From: Chryseobacterium gleum
Lineage (GTDB): Bacteria > Bacteroidota > Bacteroidia > Flavobacteriales_D > Crocinitomicaceae
Assembly (NCBI GenBank): GCA_945897805.1
Contig: CAMDFX010000005.1
Location: 69,501-133,500, forward strand
Direction of reading: 5' to 3'
Length of the DNA stretch: 64,000 nucleotides
Positions 62,128 to 64,000 of the stretch are shown here, piece after piece (the first letter of the stretch is position 1; every line of letters begins with the position of its first letter). The position numbers and the translations under genes were made by a program. The notes below the pieces were generated by a model. It saw only the letters and a list, made by a program, of their open reading frames with translations. It was not told where the DNA came from and made no database searches.

Positions 62128-64000
62128 CTAACTAAATAAAATTTCAACATCTGATTGATTTAATTTCTTTACAAAATTTTCTTGCGCTTGAATCAAATCA
62201 TCAGAAAGCATCTTTTTCTTTTCCTGTAATTTAATAATTTTCTCTTCGATTGAATTTTCACAAATCAATTTATAAGCGAAAACATGATTTTTTTGACCAA
62301 TACGGTGTGTTCTATCAATGGCTTGGGCTTCAGCAGCAGGATTCCACCATGGATCAACCAAGAAAACATAATCCGCTGAAGTCAAATTTAAACCAATACC
62401 ACCCGCTTTTAAGCTAATTAAAAACACTCGATTTGATTCATTTTCATTGAACTCATTCACCAATTCCAATCGTTTATTGGTTTTACCGTCCAGATAGCTA
62501 AATTGAATTTGTTCAGCCTCTAACCTAGCTTGAATCAACGCCAGCATAGATGTAAATTGCGAAAAAACAAGCACTTTATTTGTATTTACCAAAGGAATTA
62601 ATTTTTCCATTAATAAATCAATTTTAGCCGACTCTTGACAATCAAATTCACTGTCCTTTAACAACATCGGACTATTACAAATCTGACGCAACTTCATCAT
62701 TCCCTGCAAAATATACATTTTGGAATTTTCCAAACCATCTTTTGCAATCACACCTAAAATTTGACTTCTAATTTCCTTCAAATAATGGTTGTAAACCTTT
62801 CTTTGCTCAGCATGCATTTCGATGGTCAAAATCTGTTCGGTCTTTTCAGGTAAGTCATTCGCCACTTGTTTCTTCGTTCTTCTCAATAAAAATGGATGAA
62901 TCAATTTCTTCAATTCTTCCGCTCTTGCAATGTCGTTTTTACCATCAATTTCATTGGCGTATTTTTCTTTAAAATCTTTCTGTGATCCAAAAAATCCAGC
63001 ATTTAAAAAATTAAATTGTGCGTACAAATCAAAAGTATTGTTTTCTATGGGTGTGCCAGTCATGACAATCCTATTTCGAGCGTGCAACATGCAAACACTT
63101 TTATAGCGTTTAGATGTTGGATTTTTGATTGCTTGAGATTCATCCAAAACGATGTAATTGAAAGTAAACGCCTTCAAATCAACCAAATCTAAAGCGACGG
63201 TATTGTATGTCGTGATCACCAAATCAACACTTTTAAAATCTTGTTCGCTCAATTTCCTGGAAGTGCCATGGTAATGCAAATACTTCAAACTTGGACAAAA
63301 CTTATCCAATTCAGCGCTCCAATTATACAACAAAGATTTTGGCAAAACAACCAACGAAGTTCCGTGCTTTAAATCTTTTTGTTGTGCTAAAAAAGTAATC
63401 ATCTGCAAGGTTTTACCAAGACCCATGTCATCAGCCAAACAACCACCAAAACTAAATTTATCTAAAAAATTGAGCCAATAAAAACCTTCCTTTTGATAAT
63501 CTCTCAAAGTAGCTTTAATACTTTTGGGAATCGTAACTTTTTCAACTTTAGTGAAATTCTTTAACAGCTCTTTCTTTTCAGCCAATTCATTTATGAGCTG
63601 AAAATCATCGATTTCCTCAAAAAGTTCATCTATTAAGTTAAACTTTAACTTTTGAATTTTCAGTTTTTGGTCATCTATATATCCGACTCTTAAAATTGAT
63701 TCTAATTTTTTAATCCACTTTTCGGGCAAGGCGCCTTTTGTACCATCATTTAATTTGATGAAATTTTCTTTGCGTTCAAGCGCATCCATCCACTTTTTCA
63801 TCGGAATTAATTCATCCCCAAACTGAATGTTAATATGTGGTTCAAACCAATCAATATTAGAAGAAATACCAATGCTAATTTTGGCAGGAAAAGGACTAAA
63901 TTTAAGACTTTTAAGATTCTTTAGCCCAAAAACTTCTATCTGGTTTTCACGACAAAAAGCAAAAAAGTGAATCAACCAATTTTGAGATTGAACCTCATCA
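62128..64000 (-). CDS. SNF2-family DEAD/DEAH helicase, 5' end outside window
   Basis: C-terminal ~623 codons of a longer gene: the frame stays open to the window edge (…DEVQSQNWLIHFF…), so a TTG at 63973-63975 is only an internal codon. SNF2 core motifs: Walker A CLADDMGLGKTLQ (I), DESQ box VLDESQAI (II), MTGTPIEN (III), LVFSQFTSML, LISLKAGGIGLNL and QAIDRTHRIGQ (VI). The N-terminal part present here lacks a recognisable domain; full-length relatives in Bacteroidota carry SWIM or bromo-like regions further upstream. Likely a DNA translocase acting on nucleoprotein or RNA polymerase. Confidence 0.95.
   Translation of the reverse strand, partial: DEVQSQNWLIHFFAFCRENQIEVFGLKNLKSLKFSPFPAKISIGISSNIDWFEPHINIQFGDELIPMKKWMDALERKENFIKLNDGTKGALPEKWIKKLESILRVGYIDDQKLKIQKLKFNLIDELFEEIDDFQLINELAEKKELLKNFTKVEKVTIPKSIKATLRDYQKEGFYWLNFLDKFSFGGCLADDMGLGKTLQMITFLAQQKDLKHGTSLVVLPKSLLYNWSAELDKFCPSLKYLHYHGTSRKLSEQDFKSVDLVITTYNTVALDLVDLKAFTFNYIVLDESQAIKNPTSKRYKSVCMLHARNRIVMTGTPIENNTFDLYAQFNFLNAGFFGSQKDFKEKYANEIDGKNDIARAEELKKLIHPFLLRRTKKQVANDLPEKTEQILTIEMHAEQRKVYNHYLKEIRSQILGVIAKDGLENSKMYILQGMMKLRQICNSPMLLKDSEFDCQESAKIDLLMEKLIPLVNTNKVLVFSQFTSMLALIQARLEAEQIQFSYLDGKTNKRLELVNEFNENESNRVFLISLKAGGIGLNLTSADYVFLVDPWWNPAAEAQAIDRTHRIGQKNHVFAYKLICENSIEEKIIKLQEKKKMLSDDLIQAQENFVKKLNQSDVEILFS

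Noticed and set aside
63973-63975. TTG as start of the SNF2 helicase
   Set aside because: The frame continues open to the window edge and the visible N-terminus is not a normal SNF2 start.

Overview
The window looks like chromosome of a member of the Bacteroidota, most probably order Flavobacteriales. The evidence is low GC content, Bacteroidota-type promoters (-7 box TAnnTTTG) in front of many genes with hardly any Shine-Dalgarno sequences, a gliding-type ABC ATPase (gldA), a large secreted protein with a type IX secretion (T9SS) type B C-terminal signal, a fused DAHP synthase/chorismate mutase, and many small secreted proteins of unknown function. I see no rRNA, tRNA, insertion sequence, prophage or CRISPR array. 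Most genes are housekeeping genes in short operons.

Layout. 1-1595: tail of a membrane protein, then an NtrC-type response regulator that lacks the usual DNA-binding tail. 1992-6299: five co-directional genes for exported proteins of unknown function, including a tandem paralogous pair. The far end of this cassette carries a decayed second copy of the 3' end of the response regulator (6422-6556), so the cassette sits between direct repeats. 6557-14825 (minus): glycosyltransferase, alaS, hemH, lpdA, comM. 14938-17742 (plus): Fec/Btu-type metal-chelate ABC importer. 17754-22224 (minus): CapA-like protein and a 1095-residue T9SS cargo. 22546-24497 (plus): TetR-like regulator and AarF/UbiB kinase. 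24494-28056 (minus): trhO-lgt-lnt. 28633-29861 (plus): lipoprotein and CoA-type Nudix hydrolase. 30037-34802 (minus): two exported proteins of unknown role with a candidate small RNA between them, then purB. 35009-38706 (plus): orphan OmpR-type regulator, tsaB, DAHP synthase/chorismate mutase, aroA. 39048-44159: large anchored protein, xerD, aroQ, plsC. 44381-48445 (plus): rpsF-rpsR-rplI, two pyrophosphohydrolase-type genes, ndk, pepT. 48530-54466 (minus): DsbD and a free DsbD-alpha domain, a small conserved-looking protein, tilS-pabB-ruvX. 54600-55409: dapD. 55484-57819 (minus): rsgA-dtd-mazG-like-half helicase. 57971-60207 (plus): gldA, tyrS. 60403-62103: AAA/DUF4143 ATPase with a winged-helix-like tail, preceded by three phased repeats. 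62128-64000 (minus): SNF2 helicase running off the window.

Themes. Several neighbours share a pathway: lgt and lnt perform the first and last steps of lipoprotein maturation. DAHP synthase/chorismate mutase, aroA, aroQ and pabB belong to chorismate and folate synthesis. AlaS, TyrS, Dtd, TilS, TsaB and TrhO cover tRNA charging, proofreading and modification.

The most unusual parts are the repeat-flanked exported-protein cassette, the Fis-less NtrC-type regulator beside it, the repeat array before the DUF4143 ATPase, the candidate small RNA near 31.7 kb, and several families of repeat-like intergenic sequence.
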